A stretch of DNA of 64,000 nucleotides, from the NCBI GenBank assembly GCA_964404165.1, contig CAYOIZ010000010.1:62001-126000 (forward strand), in the 5' to 3' direction. The notes under the pieces are model-generated. The model did not search any database, was not told where the DNA came from, and saw only the letters and a list, made by a program, of their open reading frames with translations. Source of the stretch: DASYLJ01 sp964404165. Lineage in GTDB: Bacteria; Desulfobacterota; Binatia; DP-6. Made by a program: the position numbers and the translations under genes. Each line of letters opens with the position of its first letter. Positions within the stretch are counted from its first letter, which is position 1. Shown one piece after another: positions 35,908-43,999 of this stretch.

Positions 35908-37575
35908 TCAAATCGCCGCGTCGAGGAGACCAGCGTCACGCAGCGCGGCATACGTCTGCCATCCCCCCGACAGGTTCGCCGCGTCGACGCCGTGCTGCAT
36001 CAGGAAGCGGACGGCGTAGTACGCACGTTGTCCCACCCCGCAGTAGACGTCGAGCCCCACGTCGGCGGGTAGCTCCCGCCAGCGGGTGCGCAGCTCGCCG
36101 AGCGGCAGGTTGATCGCGCCGGGTACGTGCCCGGCCGCGAACTCGTCCGGCGCCCGCACGTCCAACGTCGCCCGGCCGGTCGCGCCACGCGAGGCCCAGT
36201 CCGCGAGCGGCATGCGCCCGTCGAGGTGGTTCACGGCGATCATGCCCGCCAGGTTGACGGGGTCCTTGGCGCCGCCGAACTGCGGCGCATAGCAGAGCTC
36301 GGCCTCCGCCAGGTCGTGGACCGTGGCCCCCATCTGGATGGCCATCGCGATCACGTCGACCCGCTTCTCGACGCCTTCGGCTCCGACGGCCTGGGCGCCG
36401 AGCACGCGGCCATCGGGCACCGAGAACAGGAGCTTCAGGTGGATGGGCTGCGCCCCCGGATAGTAGCCCGCGTGATGCCCGGGGTGCAGCCAGACGCGCT
36501 GGAAGGCCGTCACGCCGGCACGCCGCAACCCCTTCTCGCTGGCACCCGTCGTGGCCACGGTGAGCCCGAACACGCCCACCACCGCCGTCGCCTGGACGCC
36601 GCGGAAGGCACGCGGGCGCCCGGCGATGGATTCGGCCGCGACACGACCCTGACGGTTCGCCGGTCCGGCGAGCGGCAGGATCACCTCCTGGCCGGTCACG
36701 ACGTCCCGCGACTCGACCGCGTCCCCGACGGCCCAGACGTGCGGGTCGCTGGTGCGCATCTGCTCGTCGACGACGATGCCGCCGCGCGGCCCCAGCGCGA
36801 GCCCCGCCGCCGCGGCGAGCCCGGTCTCGGGCCGGACCCCGATCGCGAGGATGACGATGCCGCCGCGCAGGCGTGCCCCGCTCTCGGTCACGGCGACGAG
36901 CTCGCCGCCGTCGCGCTCGAACCCGGCGAGACCGTCACCGAGGTGGAGCTCGACGCCCTGCGCCCGCAGATGCTCCGCCACCGGCTGCGCCATCTCCGCG
37001 TCGAGCGGCGGCATGACCTGCGGCAGCTTCTCGAGCACCGTCACGGCGAGCCCGCGATGCGCCAGGTTCTCCGCCATCTCGAGCCCGATGAAGCCGCCGC
37101 CGACGACGATGGCGCGCCGCGGCCGTTGCTCCGTGAGCCAGCTCCGGATGCGGAGGCTGTCGGGGATGTTGCGCACCGCGAAGATTCCCGGGAGATCGAT
37201 GCCCGGCAACGGCGGGCGGATCGGCGCCGCGCCCGGCGACAGCACCAGGGCATCGTACCCCTCGCAGAGCGTGCGGTCGGTCGCCAGATCGCGGACCAGG
37301 ACGGTGCGCTCCTCGAGGTCGATGCGCTCGACCTCGTGACGCGTGCGCACCCCGATGTCGAACCGCTGCTCGAAGAGCTTCGGCGACGCCACGATCAGAT
37401 GCTCCGCCTCGGTGATGACGTCGCCGACGAAGTACGGCAGCCCGCAGTTCGCGAACGACACGTGCGGACCACGATCGTAGAGGAGGATCTCCGCCGATTC
37501 GTCGAGGCGCCGCAGGCGCGCGGCGCAGGACGCCCCACCGGCCACGCCGCCCACGATCAGGACGCGCCGTCGCAT
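35908..37575 (-). CDS. CoA-disulfide reductase-like flavoprotein fused to rhodanese
   Basis: 555 aa. The N-terminal 450 residues are a pyridine-nucleotide disulfide oxidoreductase of the CoA-disulfide reductase/NADH oxidase group. FAD motif is VLIVGGVAGGASCAARLR, redox Cys44 is in SFANCGLPYFVG, and the NAD loop is IVVGGGFIGLEMAE. The last 100 residues are a rhodanese domain with VYCGVGQRAYYA as active-site loop. Such fusions reduce persulfides, polysulfide or CoA-persulfide. ATG 37575 overlaps the preceding stop; a GTG one codon earlier is equally possible. Neighbours are YeeE/YedE proteins, supporting a sulfur role. Confidence 0.9.
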   Translation of the reverse strand: MRRRVLIVGGVAGGASCAARLRRLDESAEILLYDRGPHVSFANCGLPYFVGDVITEAEHLIVASPKLFEQRFDIGVRTRHEVERIDLEERTVLVRDLATDRTLCEGYDALVLSPGAAPIRPPLPGIDLPGIFAVRNIPDSLRIRSWLTEQRPRRAIVVGGGFIGLEMAENLAHRGLAVTVLEKLPQVMPPLDAEMAQPVAEHLRAQGVELHLGDGLAGFERDGGELVAVTESGARLRGGIVILAIGVRPETGLAAAAGLALGPRGGIVVDEQMRTSDPHVWAVGDAVESRDVVTGQEVILPLAGPANRQGRVAAESIAGRPRAFRGVQATAVVGVFGLTVATTGASEKGLRRAGVTAFQRVWLHPGHHAGYYPGAQPIHLKLLFSVPDGRVLGAQAVGAEGVEKRVDVIAMAIQMGATVHDLAEAELCYAPQFGGAKDPVNLAGMIAVNHLDGRMPLADWASRGATGRATLDVRAPDEFAAGHVPGAINLPLGELRTRWRELPADVGLDVYCGVGQRAYYAVRFLMQHGVDAANLSGGWQTYAALRDAGLLDAAI

Positions 37576-38519
37576 CACGGCACCTCCGCCCGCGGCGGCA
37601 CCGCGTGGTCACGTCGCATCTCCGCGTGTCCATGCTCGAGGAATTGCGTCACGACCTCGGCGTGCGCCTGGATGAGCTTCGCCACCCACGGGTCCGTCGA
37701 GGTCTCGAGCACCCGTGCACCGTGCTCGGTGGGCTGGATGTCCACGGTGATCGCCTCGGCGTTCTGGAAGATCGCGGCGAACAGCGGATCGCGCGCATGG
37801 ATGGGACGTCCGGTCTTCATGCGCTCCGCCATCGCCCGCACGTGCGTCACGATCGCGGCAGCGACGTCGGGGGCGTCCGACTCGGTCAGTGTCTCCACGC
37901 CATCGGGGCGCACGGAGACGGTACGGTGGATCTGCTCGCGATGGGCGAGCAGGAACTGGAACCCCGCGTGGTCGGCATCGTGCTGGGGCCCGCCCGGCCC
38001 TTGCCCCATGCCGCGACAGGCCGGCGAACCGCACCGGGCCGCAGCGAGACCGGGCGCCAGCAGCACCGCAGCGACGACGAGCGACGCCGTCATCGCGCGC
38101 CGCACGGCCTCGGGCCGCTCGAGGACGCGATGGAGCAGCATGCCCGCGAGCATGGCGGGCACGAAGACGAGCGCCGACGCACGCCCCGCGCCGAGCGCCG
38201 TGATCGCCGGTCCGGGACAGTAGCCCACCATGCCCCACCCCACGCCGAACAGCGCGGCACCGGCCACGAGGCGGCCGTCGATGTCCCGGCGCGTCGGCAG
38301 GAGGAACCGCGCCGCGAAGAGCGGTCGCTCGCGTCGCAGCACGAGACGCAGCGTGAGCGCATGGGTCGCGAGGGCCGCGCACATGACCAGGGCGAGACTC
38401 GGATCCCACGGACCCAGGACGTCGAGGAAGCCGATCACCTTGGCCGGCTGGGTCATGCCGCCGAGGCCGAGCCCGAGCGCGAAGAGGAGGCCCGCCACGA
38501 AGGCCGCCAGGCCCGGCAT
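37575..38519 (-). CDS. DUF6691/YeeE-type membrane protein with extra exported C-terminal domain
   Basis: 314 aa. Residues 1-140 are four membrane helices of the YeeE/YedE (DUF6691) half-transporter, with GLGGMTQPAKVIGFLDV and GWGMVGYCPGPAITALG carrying a conserved Cys. At residue 150 a second hydrophobic stretch MTASLVVAAVLLAPGLAAA begins, looking like a signal peptide, followed by ARCGSPACRGMGQG and a 120-residue soluble region (FLLAHREQIHRTV, IVTHVRAMAERM, IQAHAEVVTQFLEHGH). It is either a fusion or two products using an internal ATG. TGATG overlap links it to the next YeeE gene. Confidence 0.8.
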   Translation of the reverse strand: MPGLAAFVAGLLFALGLGLGGMTQPAKVIGFLDVLGPWDPSLALVMCAALATHALTLRLVLRRERPLFAARFLLPTRRDIDGRLVAGAALFGVGWGMVGYCPGPAITALGAGRASALVFVPAMLAGMLLHRVLERPEAVRRAMTASLVVAAVLLAPGLAAARCGSPACRGMGQGPGGPQHDADHAGFQFLLAHREQIHRTVSVRPDGVETLTESDAPDVAAAIVTHVRAMAERMKTGRPIHARDPLFAAIFQNAEAITVDIQPTEHGARVLETSTDPWVAKLIQAHAEVVTQFLEHGHAEMRRDHAVPPRAEVP

Positions 38520-38947
38520 CACAGGCGTCCGCCGAGCAGATGCACGACGACGGCCGTCAGCACGCCGGCGACCATGAACGTCGCGGTGGCGACGATCGAT
38601 CGCTGGGCGCCACGACTGACGCCGCAGACCCCGTGCCCGCTCGTACAGCCGCTCCCGAGCCGCGTGCCGAACCCGACGAGGAGCCCGGCCGCCACCAGCG
38701 CCTGCGGCGAGCGATCGAGCGTCATGCGGACGAGCGCCGGATCGACGAGCCACAGCATGCCGCCCCCACACACGAGCCCGGCCACGAAGAGGAGCCGCCA
38801 CGCGACGTCGTCGCGTCGCGGCTCGAGCAGGCCACCGACGATGCCGCTGATGCCGGCCACGCGCCCGTTCGTCGAGAGCAAGAACGACGCCGCGAGCCCG
38901 ATCAGGACACCGCCACCCAACGAACGCCAGGGCGTGAATGCCTCCAT
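38519..38947 (-). CDS. YeeE/YedE family membrane protein
   Basis: 142 aa, four hydrophobic segments. GFGTRLGSGCTSGHGVCGVSR near residue 97 is the signature, with two Cys, seen in the thiosulfate transporter YeeE. It lacks the second half of full-length YeeE, which the adjacent protein supplies. ATG 38947 has GGAGGG just upstream; the GTG at 38956 does not. Proposed role is uptake of sulfur species such as thiosulfate, by homology only. Confidence 0.87.
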   Translation of the reverse strand: MEAFTPWRSLGGGVLIGLAASFLLSTNGRVAGISGIVGGLLEPRRDDVAWRLLFVAGLVCGGGMLWLVDPALVRMTLDRSPQALVAAGLLVGFGTRLGSGCTSGHGVCGVSRGAQRSIVATATFMVAGVLTAVVVHLLGGRL

Positions 38948-39047
38948 GCCCTCCACAGCCAGGTTCGTGCCAACACGAGGCGTGGGCGCGCGTGACGCCG
39001 ATTCCCACCGCCGCGAAGGAGCCGCGTGCGGAGTCGCAGTCGTGCGG

Positions 39048-40238
39048 CTACTGGCGCGCGCCGACCAGCGCCTGCACCGCGGACGCGAGGCCGTCGACGC
39101 TCAGGTGGAACATCGGGAACAGCCGGCGCACGACCCGCGTGGTCTGCGTGAAGTCCCACTCGCCCGGCGGCTCGGGGTTGATCCACACGGCGCGGTCGAA
39201 GTGGGTGGCGATGCGGTGGAGCCAGGCGATGCCCGTCGTGGGCGCAGTGCGCCGCGGGTCGATGTTGCCGTTCGGCTCCATCAGCTCCGCCGGGTGCATC
39301 GCGGCGTCGCCGACGATGGCCACCTTCCAGCGCTCGTCGAGGCGGCGCAGCACGTCGCCCGTCGGCACCTCGTCCATGCGCAGCATGCGCGCCGCGCTGT
39401 AGACGTGGTCGTAGACGCAGTTGTGGAAGTAGTAGGCCTGGAAGTCACGCAGGCCGCGCTCCTCGTGCAGCGCGGTGAGGAGCTGGCTCACGGGCTCGTA
39501 GTGCGGATCCATGGTGCCGCCGACGTCCATCAGGAGCAGGAGGCGCACGTCGTTGCGGCGCGGCGCGCGGAACACCAGCTCGATCTCGCCGGCGTTCTTG
39601 CAGGTCTCGTCGATGGTCTCGTCGAGATCGAGCTCGGTCTGCGGGCCGCGACGTGTGAGCTGGCGCATGCGACGCAGCGCCACCTTCATCTGGCGCAGGT
39701 CGAGCGTCAGGTCGGTGCGGTAGTCGCGGAAGCGGCGCTCCTCGGCGACCTTCATCGCCGACCGGCTCTTGCTCGGCCCACCGACACGGATGCCCGACGG
39801 GTGCTGGCCGCCGTGACCGTAGGGCGACTTGCCGCCGGTGCCCACCCAGCGATCGCCGCCGTCGTGGCGCTCGGTCTGCTCGGCCAGCGTCTCGAGGAAC
39901 TTCCGCATGAGCTCGTCGGAGCTGAGCTTCTGCAGCTCGGCCAGCTGCTCGGGGGTGAGGTCCGGGAAGTTCTCGGGGTTCTTGAGCCACTCGAGGACGG
40001 CGCTGGTGACGTCGTCGCCGAGCGCGCCCTCGACGCCCTTGAAGACACGCTGGAAGACGCGGTCGTAGGCGTCGAAGTAGGTCTCGCTCTTCACCAGGCA
40101 GGCGCGTCCCAGGTGGTAAAAGCGCAGCAGGCTCGAGCCGTGCAGCCCGTGCTCGAGCGCCGACAGGAACGCCTGCCACTCCTGGATGGCGACGGGGACG
40201 CCCTCGTCGCGCAGCCCGTAGAAGAGATCGAGGAACAT
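39048..40238 (-). CDS. VWA-domain CoxE-like protein
   Basis: 396 aa. N-terminal FLDLFYGLRDEGVPVAIQEW and the central YRTDLTLDLRQMKVALRRMRQ are typical of CoxE/COG3825 proteins. The VWA domain starts at RLLLLMDVGGTMDPH near residue 240, a MIDAS-like DxGxT. With MoxR ATPases such proteins work as chaperones that insert metal or remodel complexes. Here the AAA gene is 1 bp upstream and no coxS/M/L genes are in the window, so the client is unknown. Confidence 0.88.
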   Translation of the reverse strand: MFLDLFYGLRDEGVPVAIQEWQAFLSALEHGLHGSSLLRFYHLGRACLVKSETYFDAYDRVFQRVFKGVEGALGDDVTSAVLEWLKNPENFPDLTPEQLAELQKLSSDELMRKFLETLAEQTERHDGGDRWVGTGGKSPYGHGGQHPSGIRVGGPSKSRSAMKVAEERRFRDYRTDLTLDLRQMKVALRRMRQLTRRGPQTELDLDETIDETCKNAGEIELVFRAPRRNDVRLLLLMDVGGTMDPHYEPVSQLLTALHEERGLRDFQAYYFHNCVYDHVYSAARMLRMDEVPTGDVLRRLDERWKVAIVGDAAMHPAELMEPNGNIDPRRTAPTTGIAWLHRIATHFDRAVWINPEPPGEWDFTQTTRVVRRLFPMFHLSVDGLASAVQALVGARQ

Positions 40239-40239
40239 C

Positions 40240-41121
40240 CTACTGGTTGTAGCGCGGCCCCAGGTCGGCCCACTTGGTGGGATACCGTCCGCTCTTCTGG
40301 TCGTACTTCTGGAGCGCGTCGACGTCCTGCTCCTTCTTGAGCAGCGCGCCCAGGAACGGGATGTGCGACTCGATCTGCGACTGCGAGACGCCCGAGCGCA
40401 GCAGCGCGCTGATCCAGTCGACCAGCTCCGAGGTGCTGGGCTTCTTCCGCAGCTCGCTCTGCTCGCGCAGCCAGTAGAACTTGATCAGCACCTGATCGAG
40501 CAGCTTGGTGTCGAGGTGCGGGTGATGCACGTCGACGATCTTCCGCATCAGCGGCGGATCGGGGAACTCGATGTAGTGGAAGATGCAGCGGCGCAGGAAG
40601 GCGTCGGGGAGCTCCTTCTCGTTGTTCGACGTGATCAGCACGACGGGCCGCTGGCGCGCCGCCACCTCGTCGCCGGTCTCGACGACGGTGAAGCGCATCT
40701 CGTCGAGCTCGCGCAGCAGGTCGTTCGGGAACTCGAGGTCGGCCTTGTCGATCTCGTCGATCAGCAGCACGTGCCGGTCCTCGGCGCCGAAGGCACGGCC
40801 GAGGGGACCCATTTTGATGTAGCTGCGGATGTCGGAGACGGTGCCGGTGCCGAAGCGGCTGTCGTTCAGCCGCTGCACGGTGTCGTAGACGTAGAGGCCG
40901 TCGGCCGCCTTCGTCGTCGACTTGATGTGCCACGACAGCATCGGCATGCCGAGGCCGTCCGCGACGTGCTTCGCCAGGACGGTCTTGCCGGTGCCGGGCT
41001 CCCCCTTCAGGAGGAGCGGACGCTCGAGCGCGATCGCGCAGTTGACGGCGTCGACGAGCGGACCCGACACGATGTAGCCGGGCGTGCCCTCGAAGCGCTT
41101 GAAGTTGCCGTTCTCACCCAT
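40240..41121 (-). CDS. MoxR-family AAA+ ATPase
   Basis: 293 aa. Walker A LLKGEPGTGKTVLAKHVA near residue 38, Walker B VLLIDEIDKADLEFPND, sensor 1 LITSNNEKELPDAFLRRC. This is the COG0714 MoxR type seen beside CoxE-like VWA proteins. ATG 41121 gives the conserved GYIVSGPLVDAVNCAI segment at residue 15. It is first in a two-gene operon with the VWA protein. Confidence 0.92.
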   Translation of the reverse strand: MGENGNFKRFEGTPGYIVSGPLVDAVNCAIALERPLLLKGEPGTGKTVLAKHVADGLGMPMLSWHIKSTTKAADGLYVYDTVQRLNDSRFGTGTVSDIRSYIKMGPLGRAFGAEDRHVLLIDEIDKADLEFPNDLLRELDEMRFTVVETGDEVAARQRPVVLITSNNEKELPDAFLRRCIFHYIEFPDPPLMRKIVDVHHPHLDTKLLDQVLIKFYWLREQSELRKKPSTSELVDWISALLRSGVSQSQIESHIPFLGALLKKEQDVDALQKYDQKSGRYPTKWADLGPRYNQ

Positions 41122-41290
41122 TCGCGATGCCTCCGTTCGTCGGACCGACCCGGGAGGGTTACCGCCCCGAGTTCCCTCGTGCAAGGTTCGTCGTGCGGTG
41201 GACGCAGCCCCGTGGCTGCGGGCGCTCGCGTCCGGCCTTGGGGTTCGGCCCCCTTTTCCGCTGGCACGATCCGTGCGACGTGGCGCCGTC

Positions 41291-41641
41291 GTGGACACGA
41301 CGACCCGCTCGAAGGACCCCGAGAAGGCGCGCCGCGCTGCCGCCCACCCCGACCGCCCGGGTGAGCGGTGCGACGCGCCGCCTGGCACCTGGCGTCCGGT
41401 CGTCGATCACGCCCGCTGCGAGGGCAAGCGCGACTGCGTCGTCGTGTGCCCCTACGACGTCTTCGAGGTGCGCACCATCGACGACGCCGACTGGCAGGCG
41501 CTGTCGTGGCTCGCGAGCCTCAAGGTACTCGCCCACCGCTACCGGACGACGTACACGCCACGCGCCGACCAGTGCCGTGCCTGTGGGCTGTGCGTCGTCG
41601 CCTGTCCCGAGAAGGCGCTGACGCTGTCAATGCAGGCGTGA
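41291..41641 (+). CDS. ferredoxin with incomplete first cluster motif
   Basis: 116 aa from GTG. The second motif CRACGLCVVACP is a complete CX2CX2CX3CP. The first, CEGKRDCVVVCPYDVF, aligns with it but has Lys where the second Cys should be, leaving three ligands, so this cluster may be [3Fe-4S]. About 40 residues separate the motifs, longer than in 8Fe ferredoxins. The first 30 residues are polar and not conserved. No ATG is available in frame. Its 3' end overlaps the convergent response regulator by 15 bp. Confidence 0.78.
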   Translation: MDTTTRSKDPEKARRAAAHPDRPGERCDAPPGTWRPVVDHARCEGKRDCVVVCPYDVFEVRTIDDADWQALSWLASLKVLAHRYRTTYTPRADQCRACGLCVVACPEKALTLSMQA

Positions 41642-42010
41642 CGGGTCGCGCGGCGCACCGATGGTGCGTTCGATGCCGTCGAACAGGACGTCGACCGACT
41701 CGCCCTTGCGTACGTACTCGGTGACACCATCGAGCGGCGTCTCCGTATGAACGCCCGAGTAGACCAGCACCGGGATGTCCACGAGGCGTGCGTCGGCCTG
41801 CTTCAGCAGCAGGAAGACCTCGCCGTTCATGCCGGCCATGGCGAGATCGAGGATGATGAGCCGCGGACGCTCCTCACGATCGAGGCGATCGAGCGCCTCC
41901 TGGCCGTCACACGCCTCGGCCGCCCGGTAACCGCGGGACCGAAGCAACTCGACGAGTGACTCGCGGGTCTCGGGATCGTCCTCGACGACCAGCACGTCCA
42001 CCGGCGACAT
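41627..42010 (-). CDS. single-domain response regulator
   Basis: 127 aa, receiver domain only. Acidic pocket VLVVEDDPETRES, phospho-acceptor Asp in LIILDLAMAGMNG near residue 54, Ser/Thr in VLVYSG, and Lys in EYVRKGESVDVL. No DNA-binding output domain, so it acts through protein contacts (CheY-like) or as phosphate sink. No histidine kinase is adjacent. Confidence 0.9.
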   Translation of the reverse strand: MSPVDVLVVEDDPETRESLVELLRSRGYRAAEACDGQEALDRLDREERPRLIILDLAMAGMNGEVFLLLKQADARLVDIPVLVYSGVHTETPLDGVTEYVRKGESVDVLFDGIERTIGAPRDPSRLH

Positions 42011-42073
42011 GCACGCTCGATATCCGGCGCGCGGCGACGCGGATAGCCCCCATTCGCCGAAAAGTGCGCCGGG

Positions 42074-43501
42074 TCACAGACCGTAGGCTTCGAGCAGCCG
42101 CAGCCAGAGCTCGCTGATCGTCGGATACGACGGCACCGCGTGCCAGAGCCGCTCGACGGGCACCTCGCCGACGACGGCGACGGTGGCGGCGTGGATCAGC
42201 TCGCCCACCGACGGCCCGACCAGCGTCACACCGACCAGCACGCGGCGCGACTCGTCGACCACCATGCGCGCGCGTCCCGCGTAGTCGTCGGCGTGCAGCG
42301 CCGCCCCGGCAACCTTGCCGATGTCGTAGTCGACGACGCGCACCGTCAAGCCGCGCGCGCGCGCCTCCGCCTCGGTGAGCCCCACCGCCGCCACCTCCGG
42401 CTCGGTGAAGACGACCTGCGGCACGGCGGCGCGATCGGCCGTCGCCGCCCAGCGCGACCACGGCGGCGGCACGTCCTCGCCGAGCGTGCCCTGGGCGCGC
42501 GCCACGATGACGTCGCCGCAGATGCGTGCCTGGTACTTCCCCATGTGGGTCAGCAGCGCGCGATGATTCACGTCGCCCGCCGCATAGAGCCATCCGCCGG
42601 CGACGTCGCGCACGCGCAGGTCGTCGTCGACGTCGAGCCACGCCCCCGGGACGAGGCCGATCGTCTCGACGCCGAGGTCGTCGGTGCGGGCGCGCCGCCC
42701 CGCGGCCACCAGCAACTCGTCGGCCACGAGCGGCGCGTGCCCGTCGAGCGCCAGCACGACGGTTCCGTCGGCACGACGATCCACGCGCACGGTGCCGGCG
42801 TTCGTCAGCACGCGCACGCCGTCGGCTTCGAGCGCCGCGCGCACGGCGTCGCCCGCGAACGGCTCGTTGTCGTCGAGGAGCCGGCCGGCGCGCTGCAGGA
42901 GCGTGACCTCCGCCGTGCCGAGCGCGCGCCATGCCGTCGCCATCTCGCAGCCGACGACACCACCGCCGAGGATGGCGAGCCGCCGCGGCACGACACGCGC
43001 GCTGGTGGCCTCGCGTGGCGTCCAGGGCGTCGCCGCCGCGAGCCCCGGGACGTCGGGGATCGCCGCGACGCTGCCGGTGCAGATCACCACGGCACGCGTC
43101 GCCACCAGATCGACCGACGCGCTGGCGACGCGCACACGGCGCGCGCCGGTGAACCGCGCATGGCCGCGCACCAGGTCGATGCGGTGCTCGCCGAGCCATG
43201 TCACCTGCGAGGCGTCGTCCCAGTGCTTGGTGAATGCGTCACGGCGCGCGAACACGGCAGCGGCATCGAGCACGCCGGTGACGGCCTGGCGGGCGCCGGC
43301 GACACGTCGGGCGGCGGCCAGTGCCTGCACCGGTCGCAGCAACGCCTTGCTCGGCATGCACGCCCAGTACGAGCACTCGCCCCCGACCAGCTCCGCCTCG
43401 ACGACGACGGCCGTGAACCCCGCCGCCGTCACACGGCCCGCCACGTTCTCCCCCGTCGAACCGCCACCGATCACGACGACGTCGTACTGTCGTTCGTCCA
43501 C
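42074..43501 (-). CDS. FAD-dependent disulfide-type oxidoreductase
   Basis: 475 aa, mercuric reductase/dihydrolipoyl dehydrogenase fold. FAD loop VVVIGGGSTGENVAGRV, redox CX4C at Cys43-Cys48 (GGECSYWACMPSK), NAD loop LAILGGGVVGCEMATAW, and FAD motif LYAAGDVN. At the C-terminus, where the partner subunit normally gives a His-Pro base (HPT), the sequence reads SYPTISELW, so the catalytic His is replaced by Tyr. GTG 43501 has GGAGGTGG upstream. It is divergent from arsR and might share its control region. Substrate unknown. Confidence 0.87.
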   Translation of the reverse strand: MDERQYDVVVIGGGSTGENVAGRVTAAGFTAVVVEAELVGGECSYWACMPSKALLRPVQALAAARRVAGARQAVTGVLDAAAVFARRDAFTKHWDDASQVTWLGEHRIDLVRGHARFTGARRVRVASASVDLVATRAVVICTGSVAAIPDVPGLAAATPWTPREATSARVVPRRLAILGGGVVGCEMATAWRALGTAEVTLLQRAGRLLDDNEPFAGDAVRAALEADGVRVLTNAGTVRVDRRADGTVVLALDGHAPLVADELLVAAGRRARTDDLGVETIGLVPGAWLDVDDDLRVRDVAGGWLYAAGDVNHRALLTHMGKYQARICGDVIVARAQGTLGEDVPPPWSRWAATADRAAVPQVVFTEPEVAAVGLTEAEARARGLTVRVVDYDIGKVAGAALHADDYAGRARMVVDESRRVLVGVTLVGPSVGELIHAATVAVVGEVPVERLWHAVPSYPTISELWLRLLEAYGL

Positions 43502-43583
43502 GTCCCACCTCCCGATCGTGGTGCGTCGCAGCGGATGGTCGTCGCATTCGGCGGCATCGTCAATGCGAGTGCGTCGCCATATT

Positions 43584-43639
43584 TCACCAATCGGTTGACA
43601 ATCAAGCTCCGCCCGTCGATATTCAACCCGATGGTTGAA
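43584..43639. promoter_or_regulatory. two candidate ArsR operators
   Basis: Site A, TCACC-AATCG-GTTGA (43584-43598), overlaps the -35. Site B, TTCAAC-CCGATG-GTTGAA (43622-43639), is a perfect 6-bp inverted repeat over the start codon. Both share the GTTGA half-site. Placement fits autorepression and perhaps control of the divergent oxidoreductase. Confidence 0.5.
43595..43623 (+). promoter_or_regulatory. arsR promoter, near-leaderless
   Basis: Perfect TTGACA (43595-43600), 17-bp spacer, GATATT (43618-43623). Predicted start is about 43630, one base before the ATG at 43631, with no Shine-Dalgarno in between. Confidence 0.6.
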
Positions 43640-43999
43640 CACGAGGCCGACCGATTGGACGCCGTCTTCCATGCGCTCGCGGATCGTACGCGTCGCGAGA
43701 TGGTGCGGAGCCTGGCCCTGCACGAGCACAGCGTCGGCGAGCTCGCCGCCCCCTTCCACATGTCGCTGGCCGCCGCGTCCAAGCATCTGAAGGTGCTGGA
43801 GCGCGCCGGTCTGGTGCGACGCACGGTCGAAGGACGCACGCATCGCTGCGCGCTCGAGCCCGCGCCGCTCGCGGAAGGCGACGCCTGGTTGCGCCGCTAC
43901 GAGGCGTTCTGGAGCCGCCGGCTCGACGCCCTCGAGACGGCGCTGCGTGCCGCCCCGGCGCGCGCCAAGGCCCCCACGAAGAACGGACGTCGCCGATGA
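43631..43999 (+). CDS. ArsR-family transcriptional regulator
   Basis: 122 aa winged helix-turn-helix. RLDAVFHALADRTRREMVRSL opens the domain, SVGELAAPFHMSLAAASKHLKVLERAGLV is the recognition HTH, and VEGRTHRCALEP the wing. No Cys pair, so it is not of the classic metal-sensing type. It belongs to the ArsR group that sits before SRPBCC (AHSA1) genes. ATG 43631 is chosen because it fits both the family N-terminus and the promoter. The next gene starts in an ATGA overlap. Confidence 0.92.
   Translation: MVEHEADRLDAVFHALADRTRREMVRSLALHEHSVGELAAPFHMSLAAASKHLKVLERAGLVRRTVEGRTHRCALEPAPLAEGDAWLRRYEAFWSRRLDALETALRAAPARAKAPTKNGRRR

Noticed and set aside
35895..35925. GGGGTTCAAATCG resembling a tRNA T-loop
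   Set aside because: Flanking bases do not form a T-stem and no acceptor or anticodon arm is nearby; it is the end of the rhodanese fusion gene.
39048..41121. Carbon monoxide dehydrogenase accessory operon
   Set aside because: The MoxR/CoxE-like pair is present, but no cox structural genes occur in the window, so the client is left open.
41240..41257. GGGG-TTCGG-CCCC followed by CTTTT before the ferredoxin gene
   Set aside because: The stem is only 4-5 bp and no gene ends upstream on that strand, so a terminator or attenuator call is unsupported.
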